A DNA stretch of 64,000 nt from Sanderia malayensis (taxonomy: Eukaryota > Cnidaria > Scyphozoa > Semaeostomeae > Pelagiidae), in the NCBI GenBank assembly GCA_013076295.1, contig RQOL01000546.1, positions 110,270 through 174,269 on the forward strand. Reading direction: 5' to 3'. The notes below the pieces were generated by a model. It had not been told where the DNA came from. It did no database searches and worked only from the letters and a program-made list of their open reading frames with translations. Positions 1 to 9,979 of the stretch are shown piece after piece. A program made the translations under genes and the position numbers. The number at the start of each line of letters is the position of its first letter. The stretch's first letter is position 1.

Positions 1-2069
1 TAGTTAAATATGGTTGAACTTAATTCCATATGGCTAAACCTAGTTCAATATGTTTGAACCCAACTCAATATGGTTAAACCTAGTTAACTATGGTTGAACC
101 AGGTTGAACATGTTTGATCCTGGTTCAATATGGTTGAACCTAGTTCAATATGGTTGAACTTACTTCCATATAGCTAAACCTAGTTCAATATGTTTGAACC
201 TAGCTCAAAATGGTTGAACCCAGTTCACTATGGTTGAAACTAATTCAACATGTCTGAACCTAGTTCAATATGTTTGATCCTTGTTCAACATGGCTGAACC
301 TTGTTCAATATGGTTGGACTTAATTCCATATGTCTGAACCTAGTTCAAAATGTTTGAACCTAGTTCAATATGGTTGAACCTATTTCAAGATGTTTGAACC
401 TTGTCCAACATGGCTGAACCTTGTTCAATATGGTTTGACTTAACTCCATATGTCTGAACCTAGTTCAATATGGTTGAACTTCATTCCATATGGCTAAACC
501 TAGTTCAATATGTTTAAACCTTGTTCAACATGCTTGAACCTTGTTCAATACGGTTGGACTTAATTCCATATGTCTGAACCTAGTTCAATATGTTTGAACC
601 TAGTTCAATATGGTTGAACCTAGTTCAAAATGATTGAACCTACTTCAGTATATTTGAACCTAGTTCAATATGGTTGTACCTAGTTCAATATGTTTGAACC
701 TAGTACAATAGGGTTGAAACTAATTCAATATGTTTGAACCTAGTTCAATATGGTTGAAGCCAGTTCAATATGGTTGGACGTCTTTCCATATGGCTAAACC
801 TAGTTCAATATGTGTGAACCTAGCTCAATATGGTTGAACCTAGTTAACTATGGTTGAACCAAGCTCAACATGTTTTATCCTGGTTCAATATGGTTGAACC
901 TAGTTCAATACGGTTGGACTTAATTCCATATGGCTAAACCTAGTTCCATATGTTTGAACTTGGTTCAATATGGTTGAGCCTAGTTCAATATGGTTGAACC
1001 TAGTTCAATATGTTTGAGCCTTGTTCAACATGGCTGAACCTTGTTCAACATGGTTGAACTTAACTCCATATGTCTGAACCTAGTTCAATATAATTGAACC
1101 TAGTTCAATATGTTTGAACCTAGCTCAATATGGTTGAACCTAAATAAATATGGTTGAATTTAATTCCATATGGCTAAACCTAGTTCAATATGCTTGAACC
1201 CAGTACAATATGGCTTAAAATATTTCAATATGTTTGAACCTAGTTCAATATGATTGAACCTAGTTAAATGTGGTTGGACTTCATTCCATATGGCTAAACC
1301 TAGTTCAATTTGTTTGAACCTAGCTCAATATGGTTGAACCTAGTTCAATTTGGCTCAACCTAGTTCGATATGTTTGAACCTAGTTCAATATGGTTGAACC
1401 TGGTTCAATATGTTTGAACATAGGTCAATGTGGTTGAACCTACTTCAGTATATTTGAACCTAGTTCAATATGGTTGAACCATTTCAATATGTTTGAACCT
1501 AGTACAATAGGGTTGAAACTAATTCAATATGTTTGAACCTAGTTGAATATGGTTGAACCTAGTTCCATTAGAGTGGACTTAATTCCATATGGCTGAACCT
1601 AGTTCAAAATGTTTGAACCTAGTTCAATATGGTTGAACCTATTTCAAGATGTTTGAACCTTGTTCAACATGGCTGAGCCTTGTTCAATATGGTTGGACTT
1701 AACTCCATATGTCTGAACCTAGTTCAAAATGGTTGAACTTCATTCCATATGGCTAAACCTAGTTCAATATGTTTAAACCTTGTTCAACATGGTTGAACCT
1801 TGTTCAATACGGTTGGACTTAATTCCATATGTCTGAACCTAGTTCAATATCTTTGAGCCTAGTTCAATATGGTTGAACCTAGTTCAAAATGATTGAACCT
1901 ACTTCAGTATATTTGAACCTAGTTCAATATGGTTGAACCTAGTTCAATATGTTTGAACCTAGTACAATAGGGTTGAAACTAATTCAATATGTTTGAACCT
2001 AGTTCAATATGGTTGAAGCCAGTTCAATATGGTTGGACGTCTTTCCATATGGCTAAACCTTGTTCAATA
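1..2069. repeat. 20-bp satellite array, left block
   Basis: Head-to-tail 20-bp monomers, consensus TTGAACCTAGTTCAATATGG, in strict phase for most of the block (three monomers per 60 bases). Frequent variants are TTGGACTTAATTCCATATGG and CTAAACCTAGTTCAATATGT, which create CCATATGG palindromes. No gene is visible. Stop codons (TGA in TTGAAC, TAG in CCTAG) recur in every frame. Positions 1-1059 match 40509-41555 unit by unit. The block ends at the 5' junction of a retrotransposon. Confidence 0.97.
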
Positions 2070-2078
2070 AGATACTCG

Positions 2079-5000
2079 ATGGCGGTCATACGACTAGCAT
2101 TTGCTTATGTCTGCTTGTTCCTATGGTCCTTTTCATCAGTAAAAAAGATTGTATTTTGCAGTACTGACTCATTACCAATCATGTTAAATCGATTGGATAT
2201 GGACAGAGATTTCCCTGAAAGCTTTATCTGTTCTTCGCTTTGGATACAGCGACAAAGCCGTGGAATACAATTTCGACCTGATGGGCCTACTTTTATTCAC
2301 CTGATGTTGTTACTCTGTGGCGACGTTGAATTATGCCCAGGCCCAACTATAAAGTGTTGTTCGTGTGCCAAAGCAGTGAGGAAAAACCAAAGTAGAGCTA
2401 CATGTGTGCAATGCCAAGAAAAATTACATCTGAAATGCCTGTCCAACGATCTGAACGAAGCTCGCTGTTTATCGTGCTTATCAAAACATGATCTCGAAAT
2501 ACCAAATGAGGTTGCTGATATTCGGAACACAACAAATGATGAAAATGCTGATACACAATATGTATTACCTGAGCTGGCTGAACTGCAAGATAAGCCTGGC
2601 CTTAAAATCTTACATCAGAATATCAGAGGGCTTCTCTCACATAAACACAACATCTGTCATCTTTTAGAGAGCTTTAAAAATATAAATATTCTCTCCCTCA
2701 GCGAAACTCATCTTTCAAAAGAGGATGAGACTCAGGCTATAATTTCTGGCTATGACTTTATTGCAAAACCAAGACTTTTAAACCCGGATAAAGGAGGTGG
2801 TGTGGGGTTATATATTCCATCCCATATACCATATCAACGAAGATTTGACCTTGAACAGCCTGAGATAGAGTGTATTTGGTTGGAGATTCTATTTCCCAAA
2901 ACAAAAGGTATCCTCACTGGCATCATTTATCGGCCACCCGATACATCAAAATATCTCCCAGAGAATTACGTAGCCAAGTTTAAAACAATGTTGGACATAA
3001 TCTCTACGGAAAATAAAGAAAATCTAATTCTGGGTGATTTGAATTGTAATTATCAAGATAAAACGGACCACAAAGAATTAAAAGACCTACTGTATTCATT
3101 TGGGATGAAACAGTTGATAACAGCTCCCACGAGGGTAACTAAACTCTCGTCCACCCTTATTGATGTTATCTTATCAAATGAGCCTCAAAACATCTGCTCC
3201 CCGTCAGTAATTCCCGCTGGTCTCAGTGATCATGACATGATTGCTTGTGTCCGCAAGTTACACAACATAAAACAAAAGCCTAAAGAAATTTACTGCAGAA
3301 ACTATTCAAGGTACAATCCAGAATCTTTTTGTGAGGATTTGGAGTCTCAAAACTTTGATCAAATAATTTCGGCAGCGTCTGTTAACACAGCATTGAAATT
3401 GTTCAATGCCATCTTAACACAATGCATAGACAAGCATGCGCCTTTTGTTAAGAAGCGTATAAAAGGAAGGCTTTGTCCATGGCTCTCTAATGAGCTTAAA
3501 CAAGAAATGAATATCAGGGACCAGCTCCTTCGCAGGGCCCGACGCACAAACACTGAATTAGACTGGTCAACATACAAGCGCAGCAGAAACAAAGTTAACA
3601 ATCTTGTTAAAACCAATAAAGCGAGATACAACAAAGAACTATTGCGGGAAAATGCCGACTCTCCAGAAAAATTTTGGTCTGCAATAAAAACAATCTATCC
3701 TACAAAGGACACTTCAATGACTACAACATCAATGATTGAAGTGAATGGCCAAAAAACGACAGATATAAGTGGAATTGCAAATGCTTTCTCCATACATTTT
3801 GCTACGGTAGCCAACACCTTAAAGGCCAAAACGCTATTACTGAGAAATTTTACCTGGATGCCGCAGAAAAGCTTTTCTTCCTTGGAGGAAAAGCATTTCC
3901 GCTTCCAAAAAGTCAATCCAATCCAAGTTTATAACGAACTGAAACATCTTAAACGTAAGAAAGCTGTTGGTGTTGATAAGTTTCCATCTGGAATGATAAA
4001 AGACGCGGCTTCTGTTCTAGCTAGACCACTGACCCTCCTGATAAATATGAGCATTGAAACAGGACTGGTACCGTCCGACTGGAAAATAGCAAAAGTTATT
4101 CCGGTTTTTAAATCAGGAAACAAATCTGACTTGGATAATTATAGACCCATATCAGTTTTACCGATTCTGTCCAAATTGCTGGAGAAATTCGTCCACAAAC
4201 AACTGATTGATCATTTAGAAAAGAATCATATGCTCTTCAACTTTCAATTTGGTTTTCGCTCCAAGCGCTCAACCGAATTAGCAGTGACACTCTTCACTGA
4301 TCATATACGAAAGGAAGCTGACAAAGGCTCCCTCACAGGGGCCATCTTCGTTGATCTGTCAAAAGCTTTTGACACGGTCAGTCATGCAAGCCTTCTAAAC
4401 AAATTGCCTTCCTTCGGAATTCATGATACCGAGCTAAACTGGTTCACCGATTACTTATTTAACCGGAGCCAGTTTGTTCAAAGCAATGGATGTACATCTG
4501 ATATCACACCAGTATTCTGTGGGGTACCGCAAGGATCGATTATTGGTCCTTTATTGTTTATAATGCATTTCAATGCAGCCCACACAGTTCTACAAAATTC
4601 AAAAATCATAACATATGCAGATGATACGGTAGTATTTGTGTCAGGCAGTTCCTTAGATGAAGTTGAAGGGAAGCTACAAAATGACCTGCAACTGCTAAAA
4701 GCCTGGCTCGATGAAAACGAACTACTCGTAAATTTGAAAAAGGGCAAGACTGAATCAATGATCTTCGGCACAGCCAAACGACTTGCTAAAACAGAGAAAA
4801 AGGAGATGAAAGTTGAATTAAATGGAGTATCGATCGCGGGGACGTTGAGTTATAAATATCTTGGAGTACATCTAGATCCAACATTGAACTTTGCAACCCA
4901 CTTTGACAAGATTTACAGAAAGGCTACTGGAAGGTTGAATCTACTTCGACGTATCAGGAGCTCCATTGACTCTTCGAGTGCTGAAAAAATATATCGCACA

Positions 5001-5426
5001 ATGATAATGCCTGTCTTTGGGTACTGTGGCTCGCTGTCCCTCGGATGGTCTCCATCATATAAAAAAAGAATCGAAAGTCTCGAGCGTAGAAGCCTTGATG
5101 TGATTAGATCTACCAGTGCTGCGTCTGTCAGCTTGCGTGTGCCAAGTATCGAGGCAGGTGTGAAAAGGAGATCCTGTAGTTTGGTATTTGATACCTTACA
5201 AGGCAATATCTGTTGTGCAATAAAAGATTATTTCGTTAAAAATGTTCATGGCAAAAATACAAGAAACGATCAACATCTCGTTAAGTTGCCTCAAGTGAAG
5301 ACAACATTTGGACGCAAAGGATTTTATTATCTGGCCGGGAAAGAATTTAATGACTTACCGCTCACTGCCAGAAAATTTAAATCTAGGCTACTCTTTAGAC
5401 GATTTTTAGAAAACCATTTTATTTGA
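2079..5426 (+). CDS. Non-LTR retrotransposon polyprotein (PHD finger, APE-type endonuclease, reverse transcriptase)
   Basis: The frame stays open from the satellite at 1989, but the first 30 codons are satellite, so I take the ATG at 2079, just inside the element (1115 residues). Numbering from 1989: a hydrophobic stretch at 36-48; a 2A-like motif GDVELCPGP at 111-119; a PHD-type zinc finger (C123/C124, C126, C139, C142, H147, C150, C160, C163). The EEP endonuclease spans 206-420 with N211, E239, Y314 (YRPP), GDLN at 349-352, D392 and SDHD at 413-416. The reverse transcriptase runs from about 650 to 960 with NYRPIS, FVDLSKAFD (D789), GVPQGS and YADD (D878, D879). It nicks target DNA and copies its own RNA in place. 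All catalytic residues are present and there are no stops, so it looks recently active. No RNase H domain is seen. Residues 859-864 (MHFNAA) deviate from the usual pattern after GPLLF. Confidence 0.93.
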   Translation: MAVIRLAFAYVCLFLWSFSSVKKIVFCSTDSLPIMLNRLDMDRDFPESFICSSLWIQRQSRGIQFRPDGPTFIHLMLLLCGDVELCPGPTIKCCSCAKAVRKNQSRATCVQCQEKLHLKCLSNDLNEARCLSCLSKHDLEIPNEVADIRNTTNDENADTQYVLPELAELQDKPGLKILHQNIRGLLSHKHNICHLLESFKNINILSLSETHLSKEDETQAIISGYDFIAKPRLLNPDKGGGVGLYIPSHIPYQRRFDLEQPEIECIWLEILFPKTKGILTGIIYRPPDTSKYLPENYVAKFKTMLDIISTENKENLILGDLNCNYQDKTDHKELKDLLYSFGMKQLITAPTRVTKLSSTLIDVILSNEPQNICSPSVIPAGLSDHDMIACVRKLHNIKQKPKEIYCRNYSRYNPESFCEDLESQNFDQIISAASVNTALKLFNAILTQCIDKHAPFVKKRIKGRLCPWLSNELKQEMNIRDQLLRRARRTNTELDWSTYKRSRNKVNNLVKTNKARYNKELLRENADSPEKFWSAIKTIYPTKDTSMTTTSMIEVNGQKTTDISGIANAFSIHFATVANTLKAKTLLLRNFTWMPQKSFSSLEEKHFRFQKVNPIQVYNELKHLKRKKAVGVDKFPSGMIKDAASVLARPLTLLINMSIETGLVPSDWKIAKVIPVFKSGNKSDLDNYRPISVLPILSKLLEKFVHKQLIDHLEKNHMLFNFQFGFRSKRSTELAVTLFTDHIRKEADKGSLTGAIFVDLSKAFDTVSHASLLNKLPSFGIHDTELNWFTDYLFNRSQFVQSNGCTSDITPVFCGVPQGSIIGPLLFIMHFNAAHTVLQNSKIITYADDTVVFVSGSSLDEVEGKLQNDLQLLKAWLDENELLVNLKKGKTESMIFGTAKRLAKTEKKEMKVELNGVSIAGTLSYKYLGVHLDPTLNFATHFDKIYRKATGRLNLLRRIRSSIDSSSAEKIYRTMIMPVFGYCGSLSLGWSPSYKKRIESLERRSLDVIRSTSAASVSLRVPSIEAGVKRRSCSLVFDTLQGNICCAIKDYFVKNVHGKNTRNDQHLVKLPQVKTTFGRKGFYYLAGKEFNDLPLTARKFKSRLLFRRFLENHFI

Positions 5427-5569
5427 TTTGAAAATTAATTTTATCTTTGGACTGGTATAGACTTAGTTTTTAGCTATATTTACTATTGACTTATCAATTT
5501 TTAAGAATCAGGACCCTAATGATAACAGTACATAATGTACTGATAGGTTATCCTGTAAAAATATTCGAA

Positions 5570-5570
<1 letters not shown>
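5427..5570 (+). other. Retrotransposon 3' UTR with a perfect short palindrome
   Basis: AT-rich non-coding stretch after the stop codon. At 5526-5542 lies CAGTACAT-A-ATGTACTG, an 8-bp perfect inverted repeat with a 1-base centre. In CR1/L2-type elements a 3' stem-loop is commonly the template recognition site of the reverse transcriptase. That role here is inference. Confidence 0.6.

Positions 5571-5601
<31 letters not shown>
5571..5601 (+). repeat. (ATT)n microsatellite tail of the retrotransposon
   Basis: About ten ATT units form the 3' terminus of the element, followed at once by satellite (TGTTTAAACC). Microsatellite tails in place of poly(A) are typical of CR1/L2 and RTE-type elements. 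Confidence 0.9.
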
Positions 5602-5602
<1 letters not shown>

Positions 5603-7780
5603 GTTTAAACCTAGTAAAATATGGTTGAACTTAATTCCATATGGCTAAACCTAGCTCAATATGTGTGAACCTAGCTCAATATGGTTGAACCTAGTTAACT
5701 ATGGTTGAACCAAGCTCAACATGTTTTATCCTGGTTCAATATGGTTGAACCTAGTTCAATACGGTTGGACTTAATCCCATATGGCTAAACCTAGTTCCAT
5801 ATGTTTGAACTTGGTTCAATATGGTTGAGCGTAGTTCAATATGGTTGAACCTAGTTCAATATGTTTGAGCCCTGTTCAACATGGCTAAACCTAGTTCAAT
5901 ATGTTTGAACCTAGCTCAATATGGTTGAACCCAGCTCACAATGGTTGAACTAGTTCAACATGTCTGAACCTAGTTCGAAATGTTTGAACCTCGTTCAATA
6001 TGGTTAAACCTAATTCAATATGTTTGAACCTTGTTCAACATGGCTGAACCTTGTTCAATACGGTTGGACTTAATTCCATATGTCTGAACCTAGTTCAATA
6101 TGTTTGAACCTATTTCAATATGGTTGAACCTAGTTCAAAATGATTGAACCTACTTCAGTATATTTGAACCTAGTTCAATATGGTTGAACCAAGCTCAATA
6201 TGTTTGAACCTAGTACAATAGGGTTGAAACTAATTCAATATGTTTGAACCTAGTTCAATATGGTTGAAGGCAGTTCAACATGGTTGGACGTGTTTCCATT
6301 TGGCTAAACCTAGTTCAATATGTTTGAACCTAGTTCAATATGTTTGAACCTAGTTCAATATGTTTAAACCTAGTTTAATATGGTTGAACTTAATTCCATA
6401 TGGCTAAACCTAGTTCAATATGTTTGAACCCAACTCAATATGGTTGAACCTAGTTAACTATGGTTGAACCAAGTTCAACATGTTTGATCCTGGTTCAATA
6501 TGGTTGAACCTAATTCAATATGGTTGAACGTTACTTCCATATAGCTAAACCTAGTTCAATATGTTTGAACCTAGCTCAAAATGATTGAACCCAGTTCACT
6601 ATGGTTGAAACTAATTCAACATGTCTGAACCTAGTTCAATATGTTTGATCCTTGTTCAACATGGCTGAACCCTGTTCAATATGGTTGGACTTAATTCCAT
6701 ATGTCTGAACCTAGTTCATAATGTTTGAACCTAGTTCAATATGGTTGAACCTAGTTCAATATGGTTGAATCTAATTCCATATGGCTAAACCTAGTTCAAT
6801 ATGTTCGAACCTAGCTCAATATGGTTGAACCCAGTTCACTATGGTTGATCCTAGTTCAACATGTCTGAACATAGTTTAAAATGTTTGAACTTAGTTCAAT
6901 ATGGCTGAACCTAGTTCACAATGGTTGAACCTAATCCAATATGTTTGAACCTAGTTTAATATATTTGAACCTAGTTCAATATGGTTGAACCTAGTTCAAA
7001 ATGGTTGAACCTAGTTCAAAATGGTTGAACTCAGCTCAATATGATTGAGCCTAGCTCAATATGTTTGAACCTAGTTCAATATAATTGAACCTAGTTCAAT
7101 ATGTTTGAGCCTAGTTCAATATGGTTGAACCTAGTTCAATATGGTTGAACCTAGTTAACTATGGTTGAACCTAGTTCAACATGTTTGATCCTGGTTCAAT
7201 ATGGTTGAACCGGGTTCAATATGGTTGGACTTAATTCCATAAGGCTAAATCTAGTTCGATATGTTTGAACTTGGTTCAATATGGTTGGGCCTAGGTCAAT
7301 ATGGTTGAACCTAGTTCAATATGTTTAAACCTAGTTAAATGTGCTTGGACCTAGTTCAATATGGTTGAACTTAACTCCATATGGCTAAACCAAGTTCAAT
7401 ATGTTTGAACCTAGCTCAGTATGTTTGAACCTAGCTCAATATGGCTGAACCTAGTTCAATATGGTTGAACCTAGTTCAATATGTGTGAGCCTAGTTCAAT
7501 ATGTTTGAACCTGGTTAAATATGGTTGAACCTAGTTCGAAATGGTTGAACCTAGTTCCGTATGTTTGAGCCTAGTTCAATATGGTTGAACCTAGTTCCAT
7601 TAGGGTGGACTTAATTCCACATGGCTAAACCTAGTTCAATATGGTTGAACTTATTTCCATATCTCTGAACCTAGTTGAATATGTTTGAACCTAGTTCAAA
7701 ATGGTTGAACCTAGCTCAATATGGTTGAACCTAGTTCAATATGGCTCAACCTAGTTCAACATGTTGGAGCCTCTTTCAAT

Positions 7781-8419
7781 ATGGTTGAACCTAGTTAAAT
7801 ATGGTTGAATTTAATTCCATATGGCTAAACCTAGTTCAATATGTTTGAAACTAATTCAATATGTTTGAACCTAGTTCAATATGGTTGAACTTAGTTCAAT
7901 ATGGTTGGACTTCATTCCATATGGCTAAACCTAGTTCAATATGTTTGAAGCTAGCTCAATATGGCCGAACCTAGTTCAATTTGCCTCAACCTAGTTCAAT
8001 ATGTTTGAACCCAGTTCAATATGTTGGAACCTAGTTCACTATGGTTGAACCTAGTTCAATATGGGTGGACATAATTCCAAATTGCTAAACCTAGTTCAAT
8101 ATATTTAAATCTAGTTCAATATGGTTGAACCTAGTTCAATATGGTTGAACTTAATTCCATATGGCTAAGCCTAGTTCAATATGTTTGAACCTAGCTCAAT
8201 ATGGTTGAACCTAGTTCAATATGGTTGAACCTAGTTCAATATGGGTGGACATAATTCCAAATTGCTAAACCAAGTTCAATATATTTGAACCTATTTCAAT
8301 ATAGTTGAAACTAGTTCAATATGTTTGAACCTAGTTCAATATGTTAAAACCTAGTTAACTATGGTTGAACGTAGTTCAACATGTTTGATCCTGGTTCAAT
8401 ATGGTTGAACCTAGTTCAA
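7781..8419. repeat. First copy of a 639-bp segment repeated 1460 bp downstream
   Basis: Base-for-base identical by eye to 9241-9879, including rare variant monomers (ATGGCCGAAC, TTGCCTCAAC, ATGTTAAAAC). The offset of 1460 bp equals 73 monomers, so this is a higher-order repeat unit. Confidence 0.9.
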
Positions 8420-9240
8420 TATGGTTGGACATAAGTCCATATGGCTAAACCTAGCTCGATATGTTTGAACTTGGTTTAATATGGTTGAGCCTAGTTCAAT
8501 ATGGTTGAATCTATTTCAAGATGTTTGAACCTTGTTCAACATGGCTGAAATTTGTTGAATATGGTTGGACTTAACTCCATATGTCTGAACCTAGTTCAAT
8601 ATGGTTGAACCTAGTTCAATATGGTTGAACTTCATTCCATATGGCTAAACCTAGTTCAATATGTTTAAACCTTGTTCAACATGGTTGAACTTTGTTCAAT
8701 ACGGTTGGACTTAATTCCATATGTCTGAACCTAGTTCAATATGTTTGAACCTAGTTCAATATGGTCGAACCTAGTTCAATATGGTTGAACTTAATTCCAT
8801 ATGGCTAAACCTAGTTCAATATGTTTGAACCTAGCTCAATATGGTTAAACCCAGTTCACTATGGTTGAACCTAGTTCAACATGTCAGAACATAGTTCAAA
8901 ATGTTTGAACCTAGTTCAATATGGTTGAACCTAGTTCAATATGGTTGAACCTAGTTCAATATGGTTGGACTTCATTCCATATGGCTAAGCCTAGTTCAAT
9001 ATGTTTGAAGCTAGCTCAATATGGCTGAACCTAGTTCAATTTGCCTCAACCTAGTTCGATATGTTTGAACCTAGTTCAATATGGTTGAGCCTGGTTCAAT
9101 ATGGTTGAACCTAGTTCAATATGTTTGAACCCAGTTCAATATGTTTGAACCTAGTTCAATATGGTTGAACCTAGTTCAATATGGGTGGACATAATTCCAA
9201 ATTGCTAAACCTAGTTCAATATATCTAAATCTAGTTCAAT

Positions 9241-9879
9241 ATGGTTGAACCTAGTTAAATATGGTTGAATTTAATTCCATATGGCTAAACCTAGTTCAAT
9301 ATGTTTGAAACTAATTCAATATGTTTGAACCTAGTTCAATATGGTTGAACTTAGTTCAATATGGTTGGACTTCATTCCATATGGCTAAACCTAGTTCAAT
9401 ATGTTTGAAGCTAGCTCAATATGGCCGAACCTAGTTCAATTTGCCTCAACCTAGTTCAATATGTTTGAACCCAGTTCAATATGTTGGAACCTAGTTCACT
9501 ATGGTTGAACCTAGTTCAATATGGGTGGACATAATTCCAAATTGCTAAACCTAGTTCAATATATTTAAATCTAGTTCAATATGGTTGAACCTAGTTCAAT
9601 ATGGTTGAACTTAATTCCATATGGCTAAGCCTAGTTCAATATGTTTGAACCTAGCTCAATATGGTTGAACCTAGTTCAATATGGTTGAACCTAGTTCAAT
9701 ATGGGTGGACATAATTCCAAATTGCTAAACCAAGTTCAATATATTTGAACCTATTTCAATATAGTTGAAACTAGTTCAATATGTTTGAACCTAGTTCAAT
9801 ATGTTAAAACCTAGTTAACTATGGTTGAACGTAGTTCAACATGTTTGATCCTGGTTCAATATGGTTGAACCTAGTTCAA
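9241..9879. repeat. Second copy of the 639-bp segment, cut by the gap
   Basis: Identical to 7781-8419 up to the last base before the N run. The gap therefore falls inside a tandemly repeated 1460-bp unit, and the true copy number is probably collapsed. Confidence 0.9.
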
Positions 9880-9979
9880 NNNNNNNNNNNNNNNNNNNNN
9901 NNNNNNNNNNNNNNNNNNNNNNNNNNNNNNNNNNNNNNNNNNNNNNNNNNNNNNNNNNNNNNNNNNNNNNNNNNNNNNN
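9880..9979. other. Assembly gap (100 N)
   Basis: Exactly 100 N, a conventional placeholder for a gap of unknown size. Satellite lies on both sides. Confidence 0.99.

Larger units (their letters stand above)
2070..5601 (+). mobile_element. CR1/L2-like non-LTR retrotransposon
   Basis: A 3.5-kb insertion in the satellite with one long reading frame (PHD finger, endonuclease, reverse transcriptase), a short 3' UTR and an (ATT)n tail. There are no LTRs and no poly(A). The left flank ends in TTCAATA and the right flank resumes with TGTTTAAACC. The uninterrupted paralogous monomer series is present at about 36901-37080, so the insertion neither deleted nor clearly duplicated target bases. Absence of a target duplication and a microsatellite tail fit the CR1/L2 group of the Jockey superfamily. 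The exact clade needs a tree. Only nine bases precede the first in-element ATG, so 5' truncation cannot be excluded. Confidence 0.93.
5602..9879. repeat. 20-bp satellite array, block between retrotransposon and first gap
   Basis: Continuous 20-bp monomers that keep phase for more than 3 kb with very few indels. Variant monomers such as TTGCCTCAACCTAGTTCAAT and GGTGGACATAATTCCAAATT mark internal duplications. No gene is seen. Confidence 0.97.

Noticed and set aside
1..2069. Monomer dyad as a heat-shock element
   Set aside because: GAA and TTC are separated by five bases, which does not fit the 5-bp-register nGAAn/nTTCn pattern.
1989..2078. First 30 codons of the retrotransposon frame
   Set aside because: This is satellite sequence read through by chance. 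The element's own sequence starts at 2070.
5602..9879. Array resembling a CRISPR locus (short palindromic repeats)
   Set aside because: There are no unique spacers: the repeat is continuous at 20 bp. The context is eukaryotic satellite DNA.
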